DNA of 64,000 nt from NCBI GenBank assembly GCA_035626155.1, contig DASPOF010000027.1, positions 12,902 through 76,901 on the forward strand, written 5' to 3'. This document shows, in pieces, positions 8,517-18,070 of the stretch. The stretch is from DASPOF01 sp035626155 (GTDB lineage: Bacteria > Desulfobacterota > Binatia > Binatales > Binataceae). Each line of letters begins with the position of its first letter. Position 1 is the stretch's first letter. A program made the position numbers and the translations under genes. The notes beneath the pieces are model-generated. The model ran no database searches, was not told the DNA's origin, and saw nothing but the letters and a program-made list of their open reading frames with translations.

Positions 8517-9164
8517 CTACTGGGAGCCGGCGGACGGGCGCGATTCCTTCGCTGCGCCATCGCTCGCAACCTGGCGTATTTCCGCGGTGAGCTCGGAGGC
8601 GAACTCGGCCATCACCTGGTTGAACGACATGCTGATCGCCTCGGCGGCCTGCTCGGGCGTGTCGCCGCCGGCGGGCGACTCCTTGCTAATCACCTTGCAC
8701 CACAGCGCGCGCGAGAACGGATCGCGCGGGAAGATGCAGAACCGGATCGCGACCACGCCCGTGTGCTGAGCGCCGTCGTCGACCTCCTGGAACGCCTTGA
8801 TGCGCGTATCGAGGAGCAGCGGATGGGCGGCCGCCGTCTCCGGACCGACGGGCGACGGGCTATAGATGATTTCGTGGAGCCGCTCGGAGACGAGATCGGT
8901 CGGCGGCTCGACCCATCGATGGAATTTGTAGGTGTCGAGCCGGTAGGGCGAAGTCTGGTAGGCGATCCCCGTGTCCTGGAAGGGCTCGGAGCCTGTCACG
9001 TTGCGAAGCTCGATCCTGGCGGTGGGCGGAATCTCTGCAACCGCGGTCGTGGGGGCGAGCTGGTATCGATGCGTCGCCGGAACGCTTCGCGCGAGCAGGC
9101 TGCATCCCGCGAAGCTCGCCGCCAGCGTCAGCGCAATCGGGGTGGCCGCGCGCTCGCGCATCAT
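8517..9164 (-). CDS. PqiC/ABC-transport auxiliary lipoprotein
   Basis: About 215 residues. The N-terminus is a lipoprotein signal with lipobox SFAGC around residue 20, so it is likely anchored in the outer or inner membrane facing the periplasm. The mature part contains RYQLAP and the IAYQTSPYRLDTYKFHRWVEPP segment typical of the PqiC/DUF330 auxiliary lipoproteins that work with MCE-domain lipid transporters. Its ATG at 9164 overlaps the stop of the MlaD-like gene (ATGA), so the two are translationally coupled. It is the last gene of the mla-type operon. Confidence 0.85.
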   Translation of the reverse strand: MMRERAATPIALTLAASFAGCSLLARSVPATHRYQLAPTTAVAEIPPTARIELRNVTGSEPFQDTGIAYQTSPYRLDTYKFHRWVEPPTDLVSERLHEIIYSPSPVGPETAAAHPLLLDTRIKAFQEVDDGAQHTGVVAIRFCIFPRDPFSRALWCKVISKESPAGGDTPEQAAEAISMSFNQVMAEFASELTAEIRQVASDGAAKESRPSAGSQ

Positions 9165-10099
9165 TGATTCACCTCTCGGGTCGATACCTTGCTTCCCCAA
9201 ATCACCACGGAGGGGTCGGCCTGGATCGTCTGGAGGGTCTCATCGAGATGGCGTGAGGCGTGGCCGATTTCGAGCAGGGTGCGATCGATGTCCTGGTAGT
9301 TGCGGCTCATGAGCCCGTTGGTGGTTTCGAGCAAGGTCTGCGCAGAATCCATCGCGCTGCCCGCGCGCACCAGCACGGTGTTCAGGTTGTTCATCGTCTC
9401 ACCGGAACGCTTCGAGAACACCTCGGTGGCGACCGCCGCATGATCGGCGGCGCGGTTGAGCCGCCCGGCCGCCTCGCTCAGGTTTGCCAGCGTCGTGTTG
9501 ATCGATTCGAGCCGGTGGGCCTCGGCGAGGTCGGCGGTGATCGTGCGAAGATTCCTGGTCGTCGCGTCGAGGTTCTGGATCACGTCACTGAGCGCGGCGC
9601 GGTTCTGCTTGTTGAGCGTATCCTCGTTGAGCCCGGAGACAAGCTGGTAGGTCTGGTTGCTCACTTCCAAAGCCTGGCGGCGGAAATCCTCGAAGGACGA
9701 CTCAACCGCGGTAATCGCCTGCTCTTCTCCGAGTTCGCCCGACTGGCGCGAACCGCCGGTCAGCTCGATGAACTGGATTCCGGTAACGAGATTCCCCTCC
9801 AGGCGCGCCACCGTATCCCTGTACACCGGCGTCCCTGGCTTGACCTCCAGGTTCACCTCGACGCGCGGAGGGCTGTCACGGGTGAGATTGACGGCGATGA
9901 CCTTGCCGACCTCCACCCCGTTCAGTTCGACCGACGCGCCCGGCAGCAGCCCGCTTACCGAGCGGGTGAAGACGATGCGGTAGCGGTCCACGGGACGCAG
10001 GAATCGCGAGCCTGCAAGCCAAAGAATCCCGATCAGGAGGACCACCGCGGTCCCCGTGACGAAGGCCCCGACCACGACTGTTCGTTCACGCCTCGCCAT
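9161..10099 (-). CDS. MlaD-like MCE-domain protein
   Basis: 312 residues. One N-terminal membrane helix (about 10-30) is followed by a single MCE domain (about 40-115, with GLLPGASVELNGVEVGKV) and a long helical C-terminal part. Such proteins form a hexameric ring in the periplasm that carries phospholipid between the permease and other partners. The long helical extension is more like the larger MCE proteins (PqiB/LetB or actinobacterial Mce) than the short E. coli MlaD. It belongs to the operon with the permease, ATPase and auxiliary lipoprotein. Confidence 0.9.
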   Translation of the reverse strand: MARRERTVVVGAFVTGTAVVLLIGILWLAGSRFLRPVDRYRIVFTRSVSGLLPGASVELNGVEVGKVIAVNLTRDSPPRVEVNLEVKPGTPVYRDTVARLEGNLVTGIQFIELTGGSRQSGELGEEQAITAVESSFEDFRRQALEVSNQTYQLVSGLNEDTLNKQNRAALSDVIQNLDATTRNLRTITADLAEAHRLESINTTLANLSEAAGRLNRAADHAAVATEVFSKRSGETMNNLNTVLVRAGSAMDSAQTLLETTNGLMSRNYQDIDRTLLEIGHASRHLDETLQTIQADPSVVIWGSKVSTREVNQ

Positions 10100-10256
10100 G
10101 TTTGATGCTCCAATCGTCAGGATTGCAGGCCGGAAGGTTCCCCTCGCCTGCGGGCCGCCGTCCGCGCCCGATTTAGCCTATCGCCCATCGTGAGCCTTTG
10201 TAAGCCGCCCGGTCCATCGCGTGTCGCCGGCAGACGAGCGGACGGTGCCCGTACCT

Positions 10257-11051
10257 TCATTCCCCCATCTGGTTGATAAGACCGACGATCGGGCGCGAAT
10301 CGCCTTCGGGATCGCGCTTTGCCTCGCGAGCAAAGAACGCGTGCACCTGCGGATTGTCCATCGCTCGCAGCTTCGAAATCGTGCCCTCGGCGATTACTTT
10401 GCCCCGGTCGAGCATGAGGGCGCGATCGGCGATCGTCTCGATGCTGGCGAGCTCGTGAGTGACAACCACCATCGCGACACCGAGCCGTTGCTTGAGTCCG
10501 ACGATGAGATCGTCGAGAGCGCGCGCGGTCACCGGGTCGAGCCCCGCCGACGGCTCATCGAAGAGCAGGACCTCGGGATCGAGCGCGAGCGCGCGGGCGA
10601 GCCCGGCGCGCTTTTTCATCCCGCCGCTAATCTCCGAGGGCAGCAGGGCGGCCGAGGTCTCCAGCCCCACCAGCGCAAGCTTCATCCGCGCGATGATCGC
10701 GGCGATCTCGGGGGCAACATGGCGATGCTCGACCAGCGGGAACGCGATGTTCTCTTCGAGCGTGAGCGAGCTGAACAGCGCACCGGACTGAAACAGCATC
10801 CCGACCCGCTTGAGCGTCTCGTCGCGTTCGTCGTTATCAAGCGCGTAGAGATCGCGCCCGAACATCAGGACGTGGCCCGCGTCGGGCGCGCGCAGGCCCA
10901 CCAGCGTGCGCAACAGCGTGGTCTTGCCGCAGCCGCTCGCGCCGAGGATTACCAGGATTTCGCGCGGGCCAAGCCGCATGCTCACGTCATCGAGGACCGT
11001 GTGATCGCCAAATCGAACGACCAGGTTTTCGGCGCGAATCAAATCCTCCAT
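10257..11051 (-). CDS. mlaF: MlaF-like ABC transporter ATPase
   Basis: 264 residues of ABC ATPase. Walker A is GASGCGKTTLL, the signature is EISGGMKKRAGLARAL and Walker B is VLLFDEPSAGLD, followed by the His switch VTHEL. The KKRAGLARAL signature variant is characteristic of the MlaF/Mkl group, which powers lipid transport through the MlaE permease. Its start lies four bases after the permease stop. A 157-base gap separates it from the MlaD-like gene; no other gene fits there. Confidence 0.95.
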   Translation of the reverse strand: MEDLIRAENLVVRFGDHTVLDDVSMRLGPREILVILGASGCGKTTLLRTLVGLRAPDAGHVLMFGRDLYALDNDERDETLKRVGMLFQSGALFSSLTLEENIAFPLVEHRHVAPEIAAIIARMKLALVGLETSAALLPSEISGGMKKRAGLARALALDPEVLLFDEPSAGLDPVTARALDDLIVGLKQRLGVAMVVVTHELASIETIADRALMLDRGKVIAEGTISKLRAMDNPQVHAFFAREAKRDPEGDSRPIVGLINQMGE

Positions 11052-11055
11052 GGCA

Positions 11056-12240
11056 TCACCCGATCAGGTAGAAGAACAGTGTGAAGACCGCATCGGCGGC
11101 GATCGCCGCGATTATCGACGTGACCACCGCGCGGGTGGTCGCCGCGCCGACGCCCTCCGCGCCGCCCGCGACGTTCAGTCCCTCGTGGCACGAGATGAGC
11201 CCGATCAGCGATGCGAACACGACGCTCTTGATCAGCCCCGTCACGACGTCGTTGATGTAGAGCGTCTGTGCGGTCTGGCGCAGGTAGTTGTTCGAGCCAA
11301 GCCCCATTCCGGGCACGGCGATCAGATAGCCGCCAAGCATCCCGCAGACGTCGCTCATTACGGTCAGGCACGGCGCCATCACGATCAGGGCGATCATCCG
11401 GGGCGCGACCAGGAAGCGGTTGGGCCCGAGCGCCATCGTCTTCATCGCGTCGATTTCCTCGGACACGACCATCGTGCCGAGCTCCGCGGCGATCGCGGAA
11501 CCGGAGCGGCCCGCCACCAGCACCGCGGTCATCAGCGGGCCCATCTCGCGCGTCATCGTGACGCCGACCAGGTTTGCGATGTAAATCGACGCGCCGAACT
11601 GGCTCAGTTCGCGCGCACCGTTCAGCGCGAGCACCACGCCGACCAGGACCGAAATGAAGAGCACGAGCGGGATGCCGCCGATGCCGATCAGGTCCATTTG
11701 CTCGATGATCGAGCGCCACACCCAGCCCTTGCCGACGAACGGGTCCACAAAAATCGCGCTTGCGATGTCGGCGCTGCGCTGGCGCCACCCCTGCCAGTCT
11801 GCGGCGACCAGCAACGCGCGCTCGCCTACCAGCTCCAGGAGCGACTCCTCGGGCCGCCTCGCCTCTTCGTGCGAGAGCAGCGGACGCAGCGATGCGTCCA
11901 GCGCCTGGCGGAGATTCTCGGGGAGACCCGTGATTTCGAGCTTGAGCTTGCGTTCGGAGGCATCGCCGGCCAGCCGCGCGAGCACTGCGACGTCGGCCAT
12001 CGAGAGCGTTCCGCATCCGCTCACATCGAGCCGGACGGCGCCATTGGGAGGAATTTTGAGCACGCGGTTGCGAAGCCGCGCAAAAGATTTCTCGTCAGTA
12101 GCGAGATCGTCGCGGCTCAAACGGATTGCCGCGGATCGGGTCGTGTCGGGAGGACGTTCGTTCACTTGCCGGTCTGCCGTGGCGCTCGCGCCGGACCGCC
12201 CCCTTGGCGCTCGATCGAGCGCAACGCTTGAAGCTATCAC
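11056..12240 (-). CDS. mlaE: MlaE-like permease with N-terminal STAS domain
   Basis: 394 residues. Residues about 40-130 form a STAS-like domain with the conserved GAVRLDVSGCGTLSMADVAV stretch. The rest is the MlaE permease with five to six membrane helices and the coupling segment SEEIDAMKTMALGPNRFLV. In E. coli the STAS protein MlaB is separate; here it is fused to the permease, as in several other phyla. The complex moves phospholipids between inner and outer membrane. The gene opens the mlaEFD-pqiC-like operon. The exact start is uncertain, since the first 30 residues are low-complexity. Confidence 0.92.
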   Translation of the reverse strand: MIASSVALDRAPRGRSGASATADRQVNERPPDTTRSAAIRLSRDDLATDEKSFARLRNRVLKIPPNGAVRLDVSGCGTLSMADVAVLARLAGDASERKLKLEITGLPENLRQALDASLRPLLSHEEARRPEESLLELVGERALLVAADWQGWRQRSADIASAIFVDPFVGKGWVWRSIIEQMDLIGIGGIPLVLFISVLVGVVLALNGARELSQFGASIYIANLVGVTMTREMGPLMTAVLVAGRSGSAIAAELGTMVVSEEIDAMKTMALGPNRFLVAPRMIALIVMAPCLTVMSDVCGMLGGYLIAVPGMGLGSNNYLRQTAQTLYINDVVTGLIKSVVFASLIGLISCHEGLNVAGGAEGVGAATTRAVVTSIIAAIAADAVFTLFFYLIG

Positions 12241-12441
12241 GCGCCGCGCCGGATCGGCAATTTTGCCACCCGGCGGCGAGCCGGGCTCGCGGCCCGGCCC
12301 GCATCGGATTGCGGCAGGGCGGCCGGCAATCCTGGGTGTTGAAAATTCACCATGGTCCCGTGCTAAAAGGCGAAGAAAGCGAAGTGCGGCGGACCGAACC
12401 TGATGCCGGGTCCGGCGCGCCGCATTCCGGCCGGAGGCATT

Positions 12442-12774
12442 ATGCGCGTTTGGACGACCATCCTATGCGGTATCGTGGTGGGCCTGGCGCTCGGGATCGC
12501 AGGATGCGGTCACAAGCTCGTCGCGACCGGCGCCCAGCACACCGTGAACGTCTATCCCGATGAAGACACCTACAAGAAGCTCGCGCAGATGAAGGATCAG
12601 GGAGGGGTCGCCGGGATGCTGAGCGGGCTTGGCGAAAATCTCGCGACCAGGAAGGTCGAGGACAAGACGCCGGTCAAAATCATCTCCAGCGATGACCTCG
12701 GCTCGCAGGTCGAGGTGACCGGAGGGCCGTCGGCGGGCACCAAGGGCTTCGTCGCGAAGGAAAACGTCGATTAG
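12442..12774 (+). CDS. Small lipoprotein, SH3-like
   Basis: About 110 residues. A GGAGG ribosome binding site lies five bases before the ATG at 12442. The N-terminus is a lipoprotein signal ending in the lipobox GIAGC. The C-terminal part (TPVKIISSDDLGSQVEVTGG and then GTKGFVAKENVD) resembles a small SH3-like barrel. I do not know its function. It stands alone between the mla operon, which runs the other way, and the CoA-transferase genes, which converge on it. Confidence 0.8.
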   Translation: MRVWTTILCGIVVGLALGIAGCGHKLVATGAQHTVNVYPDEDTYKKLAQMKDQGGVAGMLSGLGENLATRKVEDKTPVKIISSDDLGSQVEVTGGPSAGTKGFVAKENVD

Positions 12775-12840
12775 CGGGGAGCCTGCGCACTCGCGCGCAA
12801 GCTCCGGCGCATTTACCACCGAGCGCCGATTCCCCGCCCC

Positions 12841-14094
12841 TCACGGCGCGCCACGATAGGCGCGCGGTACCGTTCCGATTACCCCGGCCGCCTCGAGCTC
12901 GCCGATCTCGTCATCGCTCATGCTCAGCAGGCGCCGGAAGACCTCGGCGTTATGCTGGCCCAGGAGCGGCGCGGGACGATCGGCGCGCAGCGGCGATTGC
13001 GCAAGCCGCGCGACGGCGCCCGGGTAGAGATGCGTTCCCACCACCGCGCGTTCGATCGGAACGAAGTAGTCGCGGCCATGCAGTTGCGAATCCGCGAGTA
13101 TCGCGGACGCCGAATTGACGTGGGCCGCGTACACTCCCGCCGCACTCAGTCTTGCTACCGCGTCATCGAGCGCGAGCGCGCCCAGCGCGCGCGCAAGTTC
13201 CGCGTCGAGCGCATCCTCGTTGGCCTTGCGCGACACGGCATCGGCGAAGCGCCCGTCGGTGGCGAGACGGTCCGGCCCTAGCGCGGCGGCGAGCGCGCGC
13301 CACTGCTCCTCGGTCTCGGCGGCAAGCGCGATCCAGTTCTGATCCTCGCCGGCGCACCGGTAGATTCCGTGCGGCGCGAACTCGGGATGGCGATTTCCGC
13401 GCGGCTGCGGGACCGCACCGGTCAGCTCGTACTCGATGATCTTCTCGCCGACCAGCGGGATGGCGGCTTCGACCTGCGCAAGCTCGATCCATTGCCCGCG
13501 CCCGGTGCGCTCGCGCTCGTGAAGCGCCGCGAGCACCGCGAGCATCCCGTTGAGTCCGCCGATCGGATCGCCAAGCGCATTGGAGAGCATGTAGCGCTGA
13601 TCGGCGTCATGATAGGCGGTCAGCGCGGTCATCCCGGCCATGCCCTCGATCGTATTGCCGTATCCGCGCGCGTTGGATTCGGGACCGTCGGACCCGAACG
13701 AGGGCATCGAGATCATCACCAGGCGCGGGTTGAGCGCGCCGAGCACGTCGCGCGTCAGCCCGAACCGCCGCATCACGCCCGGAGTGAAGTTCTCGATGAA
13801 TACGTCGGAAATCGCCGCGAGCCGCTTCACCATCGCGATGCCGCGCGGATTGGTGAGATCGATCGTCACGCCGAGCTTGCCGCGGTTGGCGGTATTGAAG
13901 ACCGCGGCGCGCTCGATCGGCTGCGATTGCGGCGGGCCCATCGAGAGCGACCCGCGCCACCAGTCGAAGTGATGCGTGTCCTCGACCTTCACCACCTCGG
14001 CGCCCATCTCGGCCAGCATCTCGCCGACGAGCGGTCCCGCCCATCCCATCGAGATATCCAGGACACGGATTTTGCCATCGAGCACGGTCATCAT
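12841..14094 (-). CDS. Family III CoA-transferase (CaiB/BaiF)
   Basis: 417 residues of the CaiB/BaiF family, which moves CoA between organic acids without free intermediates. Visible motifs are VLDISMGWAGPLVGEMLAEM at the N-terminus, then GAEVVKVED, NRGKLGVTIDLTNPRG and the Asp-containing ENFTPGVMRRFG region. The start overlaps the stop of the upstream paralogue by four bases, so the pair is likely one transcript and may form a heteromeric enzyme. Substrate cannot be read from the sequence; fatty, aromatic or dicarboxylic acid activation are all possible. Confidence 0.92.
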   Translation of the reverse strand: MMTVLDGKIRVLDISMGWAGPLVGEMLAEMGAEVVKVEDTHHFDWWRGSLSMGPPQSQPIERAAVFNTANRGKLGVTIDLTNPRGIAMVKRLAAISDVFIENFTPGVMRRFGLTRDVLGALNPRLVMISMPSFGSDGPESNARGYGNTIEGMAGMTALTAYHDADQRYMLSNALGDPIGGLNGMLAVLAALHERERTGRGQWIELAQVEAAIPLVGEKIIEYELTGAVPQPRGNRHPEFAPHGIYRCAGEDQNWIALAAETEEQWRALAAALGPDRLATDGRFADAVSRKANEDALDAELARALGALALDDAVARLSAAGVYAAHVNSASAILADSQLHGRDYFVPIERAVVGTHLYPGAVARLAQSPLRADRPAPLLGQHNAEVFRRLLSMSDDEIGELEAAGVIGTVPRAYRGAP

Positions 14095-15311
14095 AATGTC
14101 CCCGCGCTGCGAAGCTCCGAGAGCCGGGCGCCATCGAGACCGAGACGCGCACCGAGGACCTCGCGATTATGTTCGCCGAGCAGAGGCGCCGGCCGCGACG
14201 GCACGGGGCGATGCGACGTCAGCCGAAGCGGCGAGCCCGGAATCCGGAACCGGCCCAGCACGGGATCATCGATCGTCTCGAAGTAATTGCGCGCTTTCGT
14301 TTGCTCCCATTCGAGGACTTCGGCCACGTTCGGGACCGGGGTCATCGGGATGCCGCGCCCCTGCCCCTCGCGGTAGAGCCACTGGCGATCGTGCTCGAGG
14401 AAGAACGGCTCGATGATTTCGAGCAGCGCGTCGCTGTTGATCATCCGCAGCCGCGCCGTGTGAAAGCGCGGGTCGCGCACCAGTTCGCTCCGCCCCATCA
14501 TCTCGCAGAGCGCCTCGAACTGGCGGTCGGTCACGCAATGGATGCCGGCATAGCCGTCCTGGCACTTGAGCGTGACGATCACGAACGGTCCAATCGCATA
14601 GCGCTTGCCCACGCGCCTGCGCACGATCCCGGAATACTGGAAGCTGACCGGGTCGTAGATCAGCGTCGCCGCGAGCGCCTCCAGCAGCGAGATATCGACG
14701 TGCTGGCCGCGGCCAAGCGCGAGGTCGCGCGCCATCAGCGCCTGCATCGCGCCGATCGCGCCGTAGAGTCCGCCCATGTACTGCCCGAGCGAGCCGGGCG
14801 GCGTAAGCGGCTCGCGATCGGGTTCGCCCACTGCGAAGGTCCATCCGCCACGCGCGAACAGCGTCAGGTCGTTGAGAATCCCGTCGCGGTCGGGGCCGTC
14901 CTGCCCGAAGTTGGAAATCGAGACGATCGAGAGGCGCGGGAATTTCGCGAGAAGATCGGCGGGCGCGAGGCCCCATCCGGCGAGCGTACCGGGCGCGAAG
15001 TTCTCGACCAGCAAGTCCGCCTGCGCGAGCAGCGCAAGCAGCATCTCGCGGCCCTCCGCGTGCCCAAGATTCATCGTGACGCCGAGCTTGTTCGTGTTCA
15101 GGAATGCGAACAGGCCGCCGCGTTCGGGCCGTGCATCGCCGTCGCGCGCGCCGGGTCGGAATGGTCCGATCCGCCGCCCGCCCTCGCCCCATGGCGGCTC
15201 GACCTTGATGACCTCGGCGCCGAGATCGGCGAGCAGCTTGGTCGCATAGGGACCCGCGATGTAGTGGGTCAGATCGACGACTTTCACATCCGAAAGCGCG
15301 CTGTATCGCAT
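14091..15311 (-). CDS. Family III CoA-transferase (CaiB/BaiF), second copy
   Basis: About 406 residues from the ATG at 15311 (MRYSALSDVKVVDLTHYIAG). Family motifs include GAEVIKVE, NTNKLGVTMNLGHAEG and NFAPGTLAGWG. It is paralogous to, and overlaps by four bases with, the CoA-transferase downstream. Such tandem pairs are common in lineages that degrade many carboxylic acids. A frame extending to 15359 has no supporting ribosome binding site. The pathway is unknown. Confidence 0.92.
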   Translation of the reverse strand: MRYSALSDVKVVDLTHYIAGPYATKLLADLGAEVIKVEPPWGEGGRRIGPFRPGARDGDARPERGGLFAFLNTNKLGVTMNLGHAEGREMLLALLAQADLLVENFAPGTLAGWGLAPADLLAKFPRLSIVSISNFGQDGPDRDGILNDLTLFARGGWTFAVGEPDREPLTPPGSLGQYMGGLYGAIGAMQALMARDLALGRGQHVDISLLEALAATLIYDPVSFQYSGIVRRRVGKRYAIGPFVIVTLKCQDGYAGIHCVTDRQFEALCEMMGRSELVRDPRFHTARLRMINSDALLEIIEPFFLEHDRQWLYREGQGRGIPMTPVPNVAEVLEWEQTKARNYFETIDDPVLGRFRIPGSPLRLTSHRPVPSRPAPLLGEHNREVLGARLGLDGARLSELRSAGTL

Positions 15312-15494
15312 CACCGGGCCCCCGTGGCGATGACAGCGCAGGGGACGGCGCAATGTCAAATGAATCGCGCGGGCTGGTGCGCGCCGGTCACGCGGGGGAT
15401 GGAAAAGCGGCGGATGGAAAACGCGAACCGCTGAGATGATGCTGAGGCAGCGGCGGCAGCCTGCGCAGGGCGCGCAGGCTCTCGAATCGTCCTC

Positions 15495-15833
15495 TTAGAG
15501 CGCGCTTGCGCCGCGCTCGCCGGTGCGGATCCGCACCACGTCTTCCATCGGCATCACGAAAATCTTTCCGTCGCCGATTCGGCCCGTGCGCGCGGCGCGC
15601 TCGATGGTCTCGACTACTTGAGGCGCAAGCTCGTCCGATACGATGATCTCGAGCTTCACCTTGGGCAGGAAATCGACCACGTATTCCGCGCCGCGGTAAA
15701 GCTCGGTGTGGCCCTTCTGGCGGCCGAAGCCCTTAACTTCGCTGACGGTAAGTCCCTGCACGCCGATACTCGACAGTGCCTCTTTGACCTCGTCGAGCTT
15801 GAACGGCTTTATAATCGCCTCGACCTTCTTCAT
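15495..15833 (-). CDS. glnB: Nitrogen regulatory protein PII
   Basis: 112 residues, standard PII length. The T-loop has GHTELYRGAEYVVDF with the uridylylation Tyr at position 51, and the C-terminal part has RTGRIGDGKIFV. PII senses 2-oxoglutarate and ATP/ADP and controls nitrogen metabolism by binding partners in the cytoplasm. Start at 15833 has a GGGAG ribosome binding site. It has no amtB or glnA next to it here, so it is more likely of GlnB than GlnK type, although the sequence alone does not settle that. Confidence 0.95.
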   Translation of the reverse strand: MKKVEAIIKPFKLDEVKEALSSIGVQGLTVSEVKGFGRQKGHTELYRGAEYVVDFLPKVKLEIIVSDELAPQVVETIERAARTGRIGDGKIFVMPMEDVVRIRTGERGASAL

Positions 15834-16092
15834 ATGACTCCCTCGGCCGTCCACCTGCCGCGCGGCGCGATCCGCCGATCGGCTGAGCCTCATTTACTTT
15901 TTCCCCGTATCCGGCTCCGGGCGCAAGCCCCCCAAAACGACGTCCCTGCCAGCTAGCCTGCGCTCTTTCGGAGGCCGATGTGAGAGACGCAAGCGCGGTG
16001 CCACCGCAGATCAACGGCGCGCAGCGCCTACGAAACGTGCAATGAGGACGCGAAGTGCCTGTCGGGTGGGCGAACGACCAATCGCCGGGCAA

Positions 16093-16701
16093 TCAGGCGA
16101 CGCTACTGCCGCTCCGCTTCGGCTTGAAAGTCGGCTCCTGGCCCGTGACGAGCCGGCGGATGTTTTGGTGATGGCGCAGGAGGACCAGCGCGGCCATCAC
16201 GATCGCCAGCAGCAGGTACGGACGGGGAAGCCCGAGCGCAGCAATCGTCGGAGGGAGCACGACCGCCGCGGCCATCGATGAGAGCGACATGATGCGGAAG
16301 ACGCCGAACACGATCGCGAACGCAATTAGCGCGCACCCAAGCGCGAGCGGCGACAGCACCAGCCATATGCCGCACGCCGCCGAGATTCCCTTGCCGCCGC
16401 GAAAGCCCAGGAACACCGAGCATATCGAGCCGACGAATGCAGCCAGCGCGACCCCCGCGACAACCGGCGCATCGAAGCCGGCAACGCGCGCGAATACCAC
16501 CGGAATCGCGCCTTTGAGCATGTCGCCGACGAACGTCGCGGCCGCGGCGCCCGTGCCGCCCGCCCGCGCGACGTTGGCCATCCCGATATTGCCCGAGCCG
16601 ACTTTGCGCGGGTCGAACCCGCCGATCCGGCCGGCGATCACCCCGAACGGTATCGATCCAATCAGGTAGGAGCAGGCGAGCAGTAACGCGACGTTAAGCA
16701 A
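16093..16701 (-). CDS. plsY: Glycerol-3-phosphate acyltransferase PlsY
   Basis: 202 residues with five or more membrane helices. Diagnostic motifs are SYLIGSIPFGVI at the N-terminus, GSGNIGMANVARAGG and FRGGKGISAACG. PlsY uses acyl-phosphate to acylate glycerol-3-phosphate, the first step of phospholipid synthesis, at the inner membrane. The start at 16701 is just downstream of the tRNA-Pro gene on the same strand. The partner plsX is not in the window. Confidence 0.95.
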   Translation of the reverse strand: MLNVALLLACSYLIGSIPFGVIAGRIGGFDPRKVGSGNIGMANVARAGGTGAAAATFVGDMLKGAIPVVFARVAGFDAPVVAGVALAAFVGSICSVFLGFRGGKGISAACGIWLVLSPLALGCALIAFAIVFGVFRIMSLSSMAAAVVLPPTIAALGLPRPYLLLAIVMAALVLLRHHQNIRRLVTGQEPTFKPKRSGSSVA

Positions 16702-16725
16702 GGTTCCCCCCGTATTACGGAAAGG

Positions 16726-16803
16726 TGGTCGGGGTGACTGGATTTGAACCAGCGACTCCTGCGTCCCGAACGCAGTGCTCTAGCCAGGCTGAGCTACACC
16801 CCG
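16726..16803 (-). tRNA. tRNA-Pro (anticodon CGG)
   Basis: Read on the minus strand the acceptor stem is CGGGGTG paired with CACCCCG, the D-arm contains GCTCAGCCTGGCTAGAGC, the anticodon stem CTGCG/CGCAG closes the loop TTCGGGA with anticodon CGG, and the T-arm carries TTCAAAT between GCTGG and CCAGT. The discriminator base is A and the CCA end is encoded (16726-16728). All four arms fold without mismatch that matters. Confidence 0.96.
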
Positions 16804-16906
16804 ATTCGCTGTGGCGCGTATCCACGAGGACGCCGACGGAATTTATACCATCCGGCTCCATCGCGCGCGAGTGGGAGCGACCGATGGTTCGAGTCCGACG
16901 TCATGG

Positions 16907-17917
16907 TCAGCGCTCGCCCTTCCCCATCCCCTCCCCCGTTCCGGGCGAAGGATTAGAGGCGCACATCGCATTGAGCAGGGGCATCATCGTGGCGCGGTCG
17001 GTGAAGCGCGAGAGCGCCAAACCGCGCTGGATGGCGAACTCATCGGGGAACGGCCGCCCTTCCTCGGAAATGAAACGCGGGTCCGGCTGGTAGACCGGAT
17101 CGGCCAGCGCCTCATCGAGGCTTATCAGCGTTGCGCCCTTTGCGCGAAAGTCCGCGAGAATCGAGTCCAGCGTCAGCGCATCAAAAGCGCCCACGTGAAC
17201 CAGCAGAATGTGGGCGATATCGCGGCCAAACAGCTCGCGCGCCAAAGCCGCCGCTCCGATTGCGCGGCGCTCAGCAGCCGGAACCACGTTGGCTTTGAGC
17301 CACGCGACCGATTTGTCATTGTGCTGAATCACGCATCGCGCATACGCGTCGGTCCAGACCCAGTCGTCGTAGTCGATACTAACCTGGGCGATTCGATAGC
17401 CATTCTTCTTCAAATAGTCCCTGACCTGGTCCCGCTTCTTCTGAGTATTTCCCTCTGACAGGAATGGATATCGGAACACCCGCCGGCGCTCGATCAATGG
17501 CGAGAATGAAGCGAGTGTCGCGAGCATACGGTCAAGCTTTTCGATATCGGCGATAAATGCGCGCGCGGAGACCTTATTGAGATCGAGGTGATGGAAAGTA
17601 TGATTCCCGAGCGGATTCCCGGCCGCCAGCCAATCTTTCAGGATCGCAAGGTTCTCGGGCCGCTCGGCAAGCGTCTCGACATTGGCAAATCCGTAAGTTG
17701 CGGGTGCGCCGTTCTGTTTAAGCGCGCGAATGACGCCGCGTACGATTTCTCTCCGCTCGATGCCGGGAATGTCGTCGCCGTGCACGGGAAGGTCATCGAC
17801 CGTGACTGCAATCTTCACTCCTTTAAGCGGCAAATCGCGAGACGAGGAGGGCGGCGCCGCAAGCGCGATGCCTGCGGCCAAGAGAATCGTTACCACCGCC
17901 GAGACAACGAATCGCAC
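16907..17917 (-). CDS. Secreted polysaccharide deacetylase
   Basis: About 336 residues from the GTG at 17917, which gives a good signal peptide (VSVRFVVSAVVTILLAAGIA). The NodB-type catalytic motifs are TVDDLP with the metal-binding Asp pair, and NHTFHHLD with the H-x3-H metal site. Later motifs RYPFLSEG and LLVHVGAFDA fit the family. It would remove acetyl groups from a cell-surface or peptidoglycan-type sugar in the periplasm. The C-terminal tail SNPSPGTGEGMGKGER is encoded by a stretch like the CCCTCTCCC repeat family, so the gene end has probably been overwritten by a repeat. Confidence 0.88.
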   Translation of the reverse strand: MRFVVSAVVTILLAAGIALAAPPSSSRDLPLKGVKIAVTVDDLPVHGDDIPGIERREIVRGVIRALKQNGAPATYGFANVETLAERPENLAILKDWLAAGNPLGNHTFHHLDLNKVSARAFIADIEKLDRMLATLASFSPLIERRRVFRYPFLSEGNTQKKRDQVRDYLKKNGYRIAQVSIDYDDWVWTDAYARCVIQHNDKSVAWLKANVVPAAERRAIGAAALARELFGRDIAHILLVHVGAFDALTLDSILADFRAKGATLISLDEALADPVYQPDPRFISEEGRPFPDEFAIQRGLALSRFTDRATMMPLLNAMCASNPSPGTGEGMGKGER

Positions 17918-18070
17918 TGATACTCTCAAATCGACCCAGACCCCGCCGCGAAACCTACCGCGGGTTAAATCGCGATGCCACCCTGGACAACCTCGATGCG
18001 ACCGGGAATCGCACGCGGAAGAATCGCGTGAGTCCTTTTCTCCGGCCATTCTGCGCAGGCGCCCTTCTCC

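Noticed and set aside
16841..16900. Second tRNA next to tRNA-Pro
   Set aside because: Only a T-arm-like GGTTCGAGTCC is present; no acceptor or anticodon stems fit.
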